This document shows positions 43,602 to 50,325 of a stretch of DNA of 64,000 nucleotides, in pieces. A program made the translations under genes and the position numbers. The notes under the pieces are model-generated. The model saw nothing but the letters and a program-made list of their open reading frames with translations, was not told where the DNA came from and made no database searches. Each line of letters starts with the position of its first letter. Position 1 is the first letter of the stretch. Source of the stretch: MGBC120314 sp051880495 (GTDB taxonomy: Bacteria > Bacillota > Clostridia > Lachnospirales > Lachnospiraceae); NCBI GenBank assembly GCA_051880495.1, contig JBJEOB010000009.1:24382-88381 (forward strand). Reading direction: 5' to 3'.

Positions 43602-44423
43602 TTATCTGTCTGTGTGGAAACTTGCCCTAACCTCTTCCAAGAATTTTCTGTCCGCTTCTTCTCTGCTTTCTGTAAGAAGTTCATTCTCAGAATTGAATTC
43701 CAGGTTATCCAAAAGACTGCCAAAATATTCGATATTTACACTATTCTCCTGCCATTGCTTTGCTTTACCGGTTAGTTCTATCCTCTGCAAAACATATGAT
43801 GCATCATATTGTAACAATTCCTGTGCCTTGGCTTCTGTTATAACACGTTCTTCAAACAGTCTTAAGATGGCTGCCTTGTACGGAAGTGCAAAAATATCCA
43901 TTAGTGTTAAAACATCATCCACCTTAATATCTGCTTCATTTATTCCATATAATCTAATCTGTTCTCTCATTAAGCCATCAGGCATTAATAAAAGCCCGGC
44001 GAACGCATTCGCCTCCAAATCCTCCTGTGTCATAGCAACTTCATCCACCACTTTAGACTCCAACACAGAGCCGGTACGAATTGTGTCCGTATCAGTACCT
44101 TCAGCAAAACAGCGAATGTGATATAACTCATGCGCTACCGCAAATATCTGTTTACATACAGCCAATTCGGAATTAATGCACAGGAAGATTGTTCCTTGTT
44201 TTACAAAAGTAACAGCCCACAATTCTTCGTCATGAAAAGGATATCTCAAAATCTCTAATGCTATTTCTTTTTTTCTCGCATAATTTTCAATAATTCCAAA
44301 AACCGATACTCCTACAATAGAACTTCCACAATATGCACCAGAAAACTCTTTTGAGGCATCAATTATTTTTTCAAATCTCTTTGCGTCCTTTTTATATAAA
44401 CTTTCTTCTAAAACATTCCCCAT
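43602..44423 (-). CDS. ImmA/IrrE-type metallopeptidase
   Basis: A 273-residue protein with the zinc motif HELYH at 98-102 inside FAVAHELYHIRCFAEG and a downstream DEVAMTQEDLEANAFAGLLLM, the usual third-ligand segment of the ImmA/IrrE (COG2856) family. These peptidases cleave a partner Xre repressor to switch on a module. The start codon overlaps the stop of the Xre gene (TAATG), so the two are coupled. The remaining C-terminal third is helical and unassigned. Confidence 0.87.
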   Translation of the reverse strand: MGNVLEESLYKKDAKRFEKIIDASKEFSGAYCGSSIVGVSVFGIIENYARKKEIALEILRYPFHDEELWAVTFVKQGTIFLCINSELAVCKQIFAVAHELYHIRCFAEGTDTDTIRTGSVLESKVVDEVAMTQEDLEANAFAGLLLMPDGLMREQIRLYGINEADIKVDDVLTLMDIFALPYKAAILRLFEERVITEAKAQELLQYDASYVLQRIELTGKAKQWQENSVNIEYFGSLLDNLEFNSENELLTESREEADRKFLEEVRASFHTDR

Positions 44424-44800
44424 TAATCATCCCCCCATGCTTCCATCATAAGTGTTCCATTCTCTCGTACACGGCTATGGAAAAGAATCATATCTGACAG
44501 TTTATCAGCAATCATCAAAGCATCTTTAGCCTGCTGCGATGCAACCTTACCCATAAAAGCATGAACAACATTTTCTTCCTGCACCACTTCTGGCATCTTA
44601 GTCAATTCTTCCATTCTCACACCAAGAAAATCTGCAATCAGCTTAAGTTCAATTGCATTAATCATCCGTGAACCATTCAGCATCTTATTTACAGTTTGCT
44701 TTGTTGTTCCAATTCCTTCTGCCATATCTGTCTGTTTTTTATTTTGTTTTTTCAAACAGCTCATAATATTATTTGCTATTATCATATTCATATCTGCCAT
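44423..44800 (-). CDS. Xre-family repressor / antitoxin candidate
   Basis: A 125-residue protein with an N-terminal helix-turn-helix (about residues 8-62: IIANNIMSCLKKQNKKQT, then GTTKQTVNKMLNGSR) and a C-terminal helical tail. GGGAGGA sets the ATG at 44800. A consensus promoter and two direct repeats (44879-44888, 44921-44930) lie upstream, consistent with autoregulation. With ImmA and PIN genes it forms a toxin-antitoxin- or defence-like operon. Confidence 0.86.
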   Translation of the reverse strand: MADMNMIIANNIMSCLKKQNKKQTDMAEGIGTTKQTVNKMLNGSRMINAIELKLIADFLGVRMEELTKMPEVVQEENVVHAFMGKVASQQAKDALMIADKLSDMILFHSRVRENGTLMMEAWGDD

Positions 44801-44843
44801 AATTTCGTCCTCCCGACAAATCAATGCCTCGCTCTCCACTTAC

Positions 44844-44872
44844 ATTATATTCTTCGCCTCTCATTTAGTCAA
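44844..44872 (-). promoter_or_regulatory. Promoter of the xre-immA-PIN operon
   Basis: On the minus strand TTGACT (44867-44872), 17-base spacer, TATAAT (44844-44849). Confidence 0.78.
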
Positions 44873-44878
44873 TAAAAT

Positions 44879-44930
44879 GGCTACTATTTTTACTTAAGTG
44901 TTCTGTGTGGTATCTCTTTTAGCTACTATT
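44879..44930. promoter_or_regulatory. Candidate operator: two GCTACTATT direct repeats
   Basis: GGCTACTATT (44879-44888) and AGCTACTATT (44921-44930) are 42 bases apart, four helical turns, directly upstream of the -35 box of the xre operon. They may be repressor sites; no other copies were noticed in the window. Confidence 0.4.
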
Positions 44931-44963
44931 GTTTCAATATTAAGCATTTTTTAAGTAATAAAG

Positions 44964-45105
44964 CACAAATAAAGCTGTTTACATTCCATTGCACTAACCG
45001 TTTCGATCAGCCTCTCACAGCAAAAATCGTGTTCAGCAAAGGCTTCCACGATTTTTAGAGTCTCATCTACACAGCGCAAAAGTCATGTAAACAGCTTTAT
45101 TTGTG
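44964..45105. repeat. 142-bp palindromic element
   Basis: Perfect 21-base arms (44964-44984 and 45085-45105; CACAAATAAAGCTGTTTACAT) enclose a second hairpin (AAAAATCGTG at 45022-45031 with CACGATTTTT at 45047-45056). It fills the 367-base gap between the xre operon promoter and the DUF1858 gene and has no coding content. It is built like the 21321-21456 element but its sequence is different. Confidence 0.8.
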
Positions 45106-45167
45106 TATCGCGCCATAATTTCTCTATCTTATAAAAATCAAAATAAAATATCCGTTATATCACGAAA

Positions 45168-45371
45168 TTACTTTCCTGCAAGGAACTTGTTGATTTCTTC
45201 TACAAGCGCATCAACATCCATGCCATGTACCATTGCTGCTTCCTCAAGCGATTCGCCCTGTGCTGACGGACAACCTACGCAATGCATACCTGCTTCCATA
45301 AGAATAGGAATAATTCCTGTATCAATCTGAATCATCTCTGCGATAGTCATTTCTTTATTAACTGCTGCCAC
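45168..45371 (-). CDS. DUF1858 domain protein
   Basis: A 67-residue protein of the DUF1858 type: MTIAEMIQIDTGIIPILMEAGMHCVGCP, then GESLEEAAMVHGMDVDALVEEIN. The CxxC pair (CVGC) suggests a redox or metal role, and relatives occur fused or next to Fe-S and hybrid-cluster enzymes. The start is a GTG at 45371 with GGAGG eight bases upstream; the in-frame TTG at 45386 overlaps that site. Confidence 0.88.
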   Translation of the reverse strand: MAAVNKEMTIAEMIQIDTGIIPILMEAGMHCVGCPSAQGESLEEAAMVHGMDVDALVEEINKFLAGK

Positions 45372-45466
45372 TTCTGATACCTCCAATTTTTAAAATTTCA
45401 TTTGCATTATAATATAGTTTTCATTTTTTTACAATAATATACTTAAAATGGATAAATAACATAGCT

Positions 45467-45483
45467 AAACTGCGACACAATTT
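45467..45483. repeat. 17-bp palindromic motif (copy 3 of 4)
   Basis: AAACTGCGACACAATTT, directly abutting the long terminator stem 45481-45533. Confidence 0.6.
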
Positions 45484-45533
45484 CAAAATAATAAATGGCT
45501 CAGGTTAACCCTGAGCCATTTATTATTTTGAAA
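45481..45533. terminator. Perfect 24-bp stem, terminator of the GNAT/small-protein pair
   Basis: Arms 45481-45504 and 45510-45533 pair perfectly around a five-base loop (core AATGGCTCAGG). The distal arm contains the stop codon and last codons of the small gene ending at 45523, so the terminator overlaps the coding end. It can act in both directions. Confidence 0.85.
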
Positions 45534-45711
45534 ACATTTCTACAACGGAAGGCGGGACATTATCATTAGGAATATTATTATCTTTAAGATACTTTGCATA
45601 TCCTCTAAGGTCAAATTTCAAACCTTCTTTTTTTTCGTATGGATTTACTCTTTTTATAAAAGAATTAGCCAACTCTTTTTTATCATTAAATGACATCGTC
45701 TGTCCAGACAT
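45523..45711 (-). CDS. Small hypothetical protein (62 aa) overlapping the GNAT gene
   Basis: A 62-residue protein, MSGQTMSFNDKKELANSFI then a basic, Asn/Pro-rich middle and SVVEMFSK end. No family recognised. GGGAGG lies ten bases before the ATG, inside the GNAT gene, whose last 26 bases overlap this one. Size and overlap fit an antitoxin, antidote or subunit of the GNAT protein, but this is inference. Confidence 0.6.
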   Translation of the reverse strand: MSGQTMSFNDKKELANSFIKRVNPYEKKEGLKFDLRGYAKYLKDNNIPNDNVPPSVVEMFSK

Positions 45712-46234
45712 AAGTATACACCTCCCTTAAATGCTGTGTTGCCTCGTCAGACAACATAAAACGATACGGATTATTTAATGGCGGTAAGTAGATTGCTCCT
45801 AATTCCGTGCAGTAATAATCATATAACTCTGCATCCATAGCTTCACCATAAAGAAATCCCTCGTACCCCCTTCTGACAGAAATTTCTGAAGCTAATGCAA
45901 GTAAATGACCTCCTACTCCAGAGTATTTTTGAGTTCCATATTGCCACTTATTGTTATGTGGTGCAGTACATGCCCACACAATATATATAGCCTGTGCATC
46001 ACTATCAGGTTGTATAGCAATCATTCCCTGAATATCGTTTGTTCCCTCTAAAACAATTGCATACACCTCTGTCTCTTCAGGAAATTTAGACCAATTAACA
46101 TACCACCCTGTTTTCTCATTATACTTTTTAAGAATACTTTTCCTTTTAATTCGTACAACCTCAGTTTCGAATATATCTCCTGTTGTAACATCTTTTAAAC
46201 ATGGAGTTAATTCATCAATTGAAAATGCTATCAT
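45686..46234 (-). CDS. GNAT-like acetyltransferase
   Basis: A 182-residue protein with a GNAT-like core: EVYAIVLEGTNDIQGMIAI (beta strands), GVGGHLLALASEISVRRGYEG (acetyl-CoA-binding segment; the usual Q/RxxGxG/A is modified) and YDYYCTELGAI (helix alpha4 region with Tyr). The substrate is unknown. GGGGA precedes the ATG at 46234. The neighbour overlaps its 3' end. Confidence 0.72.
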   Translation of the reverse strand: MIAFSIDELTPCLKDVTTGDIFETEVVRIKRKSILKKYNEKTGWYVNWSKFPEETEVYAIVLEGTNDIQGMIAIQPDSDAQAIYIVWACTAPHNNKWQYGTQKYSGVGGHLLALASEISVRRGYEGFLYGEAMDAELYDYYCTELGAIYLPPLNNPYRFMLSDEATQHLREVYTYVWTDDVI

Positions 46235-46466
46235 ATTTCTTATCCCCCTCTTCTATTATATTTTATCATAGCCAAAAATAGCTGACAAGCACTCTCTAAC
46301 TAAAATTTAAGGATGTACCCTATTAAATTTTTAAATCTCTTTACAAATATTTTATTTAAAAATATCAAAAATGGATTGTTCGTCATATTTTTAACTTTTA
46401 GTATAAATTTAACAATAAATACTCTTATTTTGCCCGATTGTACGTCAAAAAATCCACAGTGCAATA

Positions 46467-46495
46467 TTGACTTGTATACACTATTAATCTATAAT
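46467..46495 (+). promoter_or_regulatory. Promoter of the split pfl operon
   Basis: TTGACT (46467-46472), 17-base spacer, TATAAT (46490-46495). The transcript would start near 46502, giving a leader of about 73 bases. The rest of the 340-base gap 46235-46574 is AT-rich and shows no gene. Confidence 0.82.
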
Positions 46496-46574
46496 GTGAG
46501 TATAGAAATACAGCGTCTGTTTACTATATTAACAGCGCATAATTATTATATTTTTAAGGAGGTCATTCAAAAAA

Positions 46575-48686
46575 ATGAGAGAAGAATGGAATGGTTTTGT
46601 AACCGGTAAATGGGAAAAAGAAATCGACGTCAGAGATTTCATCCAGAAGAACTATACACCATATGATGGTGATGAAGAATTTCTTTGTGGTCCTACACAG
46701 GATACAAAGGATTTATGGGCACAGGTTATGGATTTAACAAAGCAGGAGCTTGCTGAGCCACATCCTGGTGTTCTTGATATGGATACAAAGATTGTTTCAA
46801 CAATCACATCACATGGTCCTGGATACCTTGACAAGGATAAGGAAAAGATCGTTGGTTTCCAGACAGACAAGCCTTTCAAGAGATCTATGCAGGTTTACGG
46901 TGGTCTTAACATGGCTAAGGCTGCATTAACAACTAACGGATTCTCAATGGACCCTGAAGTTGAAGATTTCTTCAAGAAGCACAGAAAAACTCATAATGAC
47001 GGTGTATTTGATGTTTACACACCTGAAATGAGACTTTGCCGTACAAACCACATCATCACAGGTCTTCCTGATGCTTACGGACGTGGACGTATCATCGGTG
47101 ACTACAGAAGAGTTGCTCTTTACGGTATCGACAGACTTATTGAGGATAAGGAATATCAGAAGTCAATCACAGAAGGTGAAATGACAGATCATGTTATCAG
47201 ACTTCGTGAAGAATTATCAGAGCAGATTAAGGCTCTTAAGGAAATGAAGGTTATGGCAGCTTCTTATGGCTGTGACATTTCTAAGCCTGCTACAAACGTA
47301 CAGGAAGCAATTCAGGCAACATATTTTGGATATCTTTCAGCAGTTAAGGAACAGAACGGTGCAGCTATGTCACTTGGCCGTACATCTACATTCCTTGATA
47401 TTTATGCAGAAAGAGATATTAAGAACGGAACATTCACAGAAGAGCAGATTCAGGAATTCGTTGATCACTTCGTAATGAAGTTAAGATTAGTTAAGTTTGC
47501 TCGTACACCTGAATACAACGCATTGTTCGCAGGTGACCCAACATGGGTAACTGAGTCAATCGGTGGTATCGGTATTGATGGAAGACACATGGTAACAAAG
47601 ATGTCATTCCGTTTCTTAAACACACTTAACAACTTAGGTACAGCACCAGAACCAAACATGACAGTTCTCTGGTCAACAAGACTTCCACTTGCTTGGAAGA
47701 GATTCTGTGCTAAGATGTCAATTAAGACTTCATCATTCCAGTATGAGAACGATGACTTAATGAGAGTTACACATGGTGATGACTACGCAATCGCTTGTTG
47801 TGTATCTTCAATGAGAGTTGGTAAGGAAATGCAGTTCTTCGGAGCAAGAGCAAATCTTGCTAAGTGTCTGTTATACGCTATCAACGGTGGTGTTGATGAG
47901 TGTACAGGTGTACAGGTTGGTCCTAAGTACAGACCGGTTGTAGGTGACTACCTTGACTATGATGATGTAATGGCTAAGTACACAGACATGATGGAATGGC
48001 TTGCAGGTGCTTACGTTAATACTCTTAATGTAATTCACTACATGCATGACAAGTACTGCTATGAGAGATCTCAGATGGCTCTTCATGACAGAGACGTTAA
48101 GAGATACTTTGCAACAGGTATTGCAGGTCTTTCAGTAGTAGCTGACTCATTATCAGCAATCAAGTATGCTAAGGTTAAGGTTAAGAGAACAGATGTAGAA
48201 ATTACCAAGAAGGTTAAGAATCCTCAGACAGCTAAGTCTGAAATCAAGGTTATCGGTGTAGCTAAGGATGTTATCACCGGATTTGAGGTTGAAGGAGAAT
48301 TCCCTAAGTATGGTAACAACGATGACAGAGTTGATGAAATTGCAGTTGAAATCGTTAAGAAGTTCATGGCAATGATCAGAAAGCATCACACATACAGAGA
48401 AGGTGTTCCTACAACATCTATCTTAACAATCACATCTAACGTAACTTATGGTAAGAATACAGGTTCTACACCTGACGGAAGAATTGCAGGACAGCCATTT
48501 GCTCCGGGTGCTAACCCAATGCACGGCCGTGACAAGAATGGTGCTGTTGCTTCATTAGCATCAGTTGCTAAGCTTCCATTCAACGAGGCACAGGATGGTA
48601 TCTCTAACACATTCTCAATTATCCCTGGCGCACTTGGCAAGGATGATATAATCGTTGGAGATTTAAGCGATATTCTTAACAAGTAA
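46575..48686 (+). CDS. pflB: Pyruvate formate-lyase catalytic subunit lacking the glycyl-radical domain
   Basis: A 703-residue formate C-acetyltransferase body (pyruvate + CoA to acetyl-CoA + formate). The catalytic Cys pair is at 408-409 in DDYAIACCVSSMRVGKEMQFF. The sequence runs collinear with E. coli PflB through GKNTGSTPDGR, GANPMHGRDKNGAVASL and NTFSIIPGALGKDD, then stops at GDLSDILNK. E. coli continues there with the domain carrying the radical Gly734 (RVSGYA). That domain is absent here but is encoded separately at 48959-49204. AAGGAGG lies 11 bases before the ATG. Codon use is that of a highly expressed gene. Confidence 0.96.
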   Translation: MREEWNGFVTGKWEKEIDVRDFIQKNYTPYDGDEEFLCGPTQDTKDLWAQVMDLTKQELAEPHPGVLDMDTKIVSTITSHGPGYLDKDKEKIVGFQTDKPFKRSMQVYGGLNMAKAALTTNGFSMDPEVEDFFKKHRKTHNDGVFDVYTPEMRLCRTNHIITGLPDAYGRGRIIGDYRRVALYGIDRLIEDKEYQKSITEGEMTDHVIRLREELSEQIKALKEMKVMAASYGCDISKPATNVQEAIQATYFGYLSAVKEQNGAAMSLGRTSTFLDIYAERDIKNGTFTEEQIQEFVDHFVMKLRLVKFARTPEYNALFAGDPTWVTESIGGIGIDGRHMVTKMSFRFLNTLNNLGTAPEPNMTVLWSTRLPLAWKRFCAKMSIKTSSFQYENDDLMRVTHGDDYAIACCVSSMRVGKEMQFFGARANLAKCLLYAINGGVDECTGVQVGPKYRPVVGDYLDYDDVMAKYTDMMEWLAGAYVNTLNVIHYMHDKYCYERSQMALHDRDVKRYFATGIAGLSVVADSLSAIKYAKVKVKRTDVEITKKVKNPQTAKSEIKVIGVAKDVITGFEVEGEFPKYGNNDDRVDEIAVEIVKKFMAMIRKHHTYREGVPTTSILTITSNVTYGKNTGSTPDGRIAGQPFAPGANPMHGRDKNGAVASLASVAKLPFNEAQDGISNTFSIIPGALGKDDIIVGDLSDILNK

Positions 48687-48724
48687 TTTTCCGGAAAATA
48701 TCCGGGTAAAGGAGCATATGTATT

Positions 48725-48928
48725 ATGGATGACAATAAAATTGATGACATCGTAAATATGCTTGATAACTTCACTTCAAACGGTGGCGGTCACATGAACG
48801 TCGCCGTGGATGGTGAGGCAGCTAATATCAAGACCGTTGAAACCACCAACAGCAACTGCTGTAACAAAAATATGGCGTGCATGGTTCCAACGATGCATGT
48901 CGGAATTGACGATCAGGATAATGAATAA
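48725..48928 (+). CDS. Small protein resembling the N-terminal part of the glycyl-radical domain, no radical Gly
   Basis: A 67-residue protein between the two PFL parts. Residues 4-28 (NKIDDIVNMLDNF...GGGHMNVAV) align with residues 7-31 of the radical subunit downstream (NQIDNLVSMLDGY...GGHHLNVNV). The remainder is different: a Thr/Asn stretch with NCCNKNMAC and MVPTMHVG, and no RVSGYA loop. GGAG precedes the ATG and the gene is 38 bases after pflB. It may be a decoy, assembly factor or protective partner of the PFL body. I know no named family. Confidence 0.72.
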   Translation: MDDNKIDDIVNMLDNFTSNGGGHMNVAVDGEAANIKTVETTNSNCCNKNMACMVPTMHVGIDDQDNE

Positions 48929-48958
48929 TATAAAAATTTTATGGAGGTAAAGATAAAA

Positions 48959-49204
48959 ATGGCAGAAATTACTAACAATCAGATTGATAACCTTGTTTCT
49001 ATGTTAGATGGATACGCTGTAAAGGGCGGACATCATCTTAACGTTAACGTATTAAACAGAGAGACTTTATTAGATGCTCAGGAGCATCCTGAAAAGTATC
49101 CTCAGTTAACAATCAGAGTTTCAGGATACGCTGTAAACTTCATCAAGTTAACAAAGGAACAGCAGAACGATGTTATCTCTCGTACATTCCATCAGGCAAT
49201 GTAA
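48959..49204 (+). CDS. grcA: Stand-alone glycyl-radical subunit of pyruvate formate-lyase (GrcA-like)
   Basis: An 81-residue protein equal to the missing C-terminus of PflB: IDNLVSMLDGYAVKGGHHL, NVNVLNRETLLDAQEHPEKY and RVSGYAVNF with the radical glycine at Gly56, ending TKEQQNDVISRTFHQAM. E. coli GrcA (YfiD) is a comparable spare part, but there the main enzyme has its own domain; here it does not, so this should be an obligate subunit activated by PflA. GGAGG lies 11 bases before the ATG at 48959. A terminator follows. Confidence 0.9.
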   Translation: MAEITNNQIDNLVSMLDGYAVKGGHHLNVNVLNRETLLDAQEHPEKYPQLTIRVSGYAVNFIKLTKEQQNDVISRTFHQAM

Positions 49205-49233
49205 TTTTGATTTAACCGTTAGATAAAGATTGA

Positions 49234-49270
49234 AACCCCAAGGAATTTCAATAACCCTTGGGGTTGTTTT
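49234..49270 (+). terminator. Terminator after the glycyl-radical subunit gene
   Basis: AACCCCAAGG / CCTTGGGGTT ten-base stem followed by GTTTTT. It separates the three pfl structural genes from pflA and may set a lower level of activase by partial read-through. Confidence 0.85.
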
Positions 49271-49308
49271 TAAATCAATAGTAATTCTATTTAAAGAGGA
49301 AATTTATC

Positions 49309-50076
49309 ATGAATGGAAGAATTCACTCAATTGAGACATGCGGAACTGTCGATGGACCTGGAATAAGATTTGTTATATTTGTCCAGGGCTGTCCTATGCG
49401 ATGCCTGTACTGCCACAACCCGGACACATGGAGTATGGTAGGCGGCACAGAGCGTACGTGTGACGATTTGCTGGAACAGTATACGAAGAACTCTGAATTT
49501 TATACCAACGGCGGAATTACCGTCACGGGCGGCGAGCCACTTATGCAGATTGACTTTCTGCTGGAGCTGTTCACCAAAGCCAAAGCAAGAGGAATTCACA
49601 CCTGTATAGATACATCAGGTATTGCTTATAAGCCTGAAAATACCGCATACAATGAAAAGCTTGATAAGGTGCTTGAAGTTACAGACCTTGTAATGCTTGA
49701 TATTAAACACATTGACCCTGAGCAGCACAAAATATTGTGTTCACAGCCAAATGACGGTATTCTTGCTTTTGCACGTCACCTTGACGAAAAAAATATCGAT
49801 GTATGGATCAGGCACGTTGTTGTTCCAAATTATACCTACAACGAAGAATATTTATACCGCCTTGGTCAGTTCCTTGCTACATTAAATAATGTCAAGGCAC
49901 TTGATGTTCTTCCATACCATACAATGGGCGAGGTCAAATACGAAAACCTTGGCATTGATTATCCGTTAAAGGGAATACCTGCCCTGGATAAGGAAGACGC
50001 AATCAAAGCAAGAAATATTATTCTTAAGGGTATGAAAGATACAATAAATAACGAAAAAAACATTAAGGAGGAATAA
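49309..50076 (+). CDS. pflA: Pyruvate formate-lyase activating enzyme
   Basis: A 255-residue radical SAM enzyme that abstracts H from the radical glycine. The [4Fe-4S] ligands are Cys28, Cys32 and Cys35 in GCPMRCLYCHNPDTW; GGITVTGGEPLMQIDFLL (GGE motif) and a YHTMGEVKYENLGIDYP C-terminal block are typical. AGAGG lies nine bases before the ATG. It is followed after 4 bases by the ferredoxin gene. Confidence 0.96.
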   Translation: MNGRIHSIETCGTVDGPGIRFVIFVQGCPMRCLYCHNPDTWSMVGGTERTCDDLLEQYTKNSEFYTNGGITVTGGEPLMQIDFLLELFTKAKARGIHTCIDTSGIAYKPENTAYNEKLDKVLEVTDLVMLDIKHIDPEQHKILCSQPNDGILAFARHLDEKNIDVWIRHVVVPNYTYNEEYLYRLGQFLATLNNVKALDVLPYHTMGEVKYENLGIDYPLKGIPALDKEDAIKARNIILKGMKDTINNEKNIKEE

Positions 50077-50080
50077 TAAA

Positions 50081-50251
50081 ATGGCATACGTAATTAACGA
50101 CAATTGTGTAAACTGTGGTGCATGTGCAGCAGCCTGCCCGGTTGAAGCAATTTCCGAAGAAAACGGCAAGATGGTTATCGATGCTGAAAAATGTATCGAA
50201 TGTGGTTCATGTGCAGCTACATGTCCTGTAGGTGCTCCAAATCCACAGTAG
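50081..50251 (+). CDS. 2[4Fe-4S] ferredoxin
   Basis: A 56-residue clostridial-type ferredoxin with two cluster motifs, CVNCGACAAACP and CIECGSCAATCP, and pseudo-twofold symmetry. AAGGAGG precedes the ATG. Activation of glycyl-radical enzymes needs a low-potential one-electron donor; its position directly behind pflA suggests this protein reduces the PflA cluster (inference). It ends just before a palindromic motif and a terminator. Confidence 0.95.
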   Translation: MAYVINDNCVNCGACAAACPVEAISEENGKMVIDAEKCIECGSCAATCPVGAPNPQ

Positions 50252-50253
50252 AG

Positions 50254-50270
50254 AAATTGTAACACAATTT
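50254..50270. repeat. 17-bp palindromic motif (copy 4 of 4)
   Basis: AAATTGTAACACAATTT, starting two bases after the ferredoxin stop. Confidence 0.6.
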
Positions 50271-50282
50271 ACTATGAGACAA

Positions 50283-50325
50283 GACGGCCACAGTTACACC
50301 AAAAGGTGTGCTGTGGTCATTTTTT
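50283..50325 (+). terminator. Terminator of pflA-ferredoxin
   Basis: GGCCACAGTTACACC / GGTGTGCTGTGGTC stem with an AAAA loop, followed by ATTTTTTAG. Its distal side overlaps the 3' end of the converging LytTR gene. Confidence 0.85.

Noticed and set aside
46313..46609. 98-codon frame upstream of pflB
   Set aside because: It overlaps the pfl promoter and leader, lacks a ribosome site and has AT-driven low-complexity content.
46575..49204. Split pfl as a frameshift or sequencing error
   Set aside because: Each part has its own ribosome site and start, a third intact gene lies between, and the first frame ends in a clean stop at the domain border with no leftover radical-domain sequence after it.
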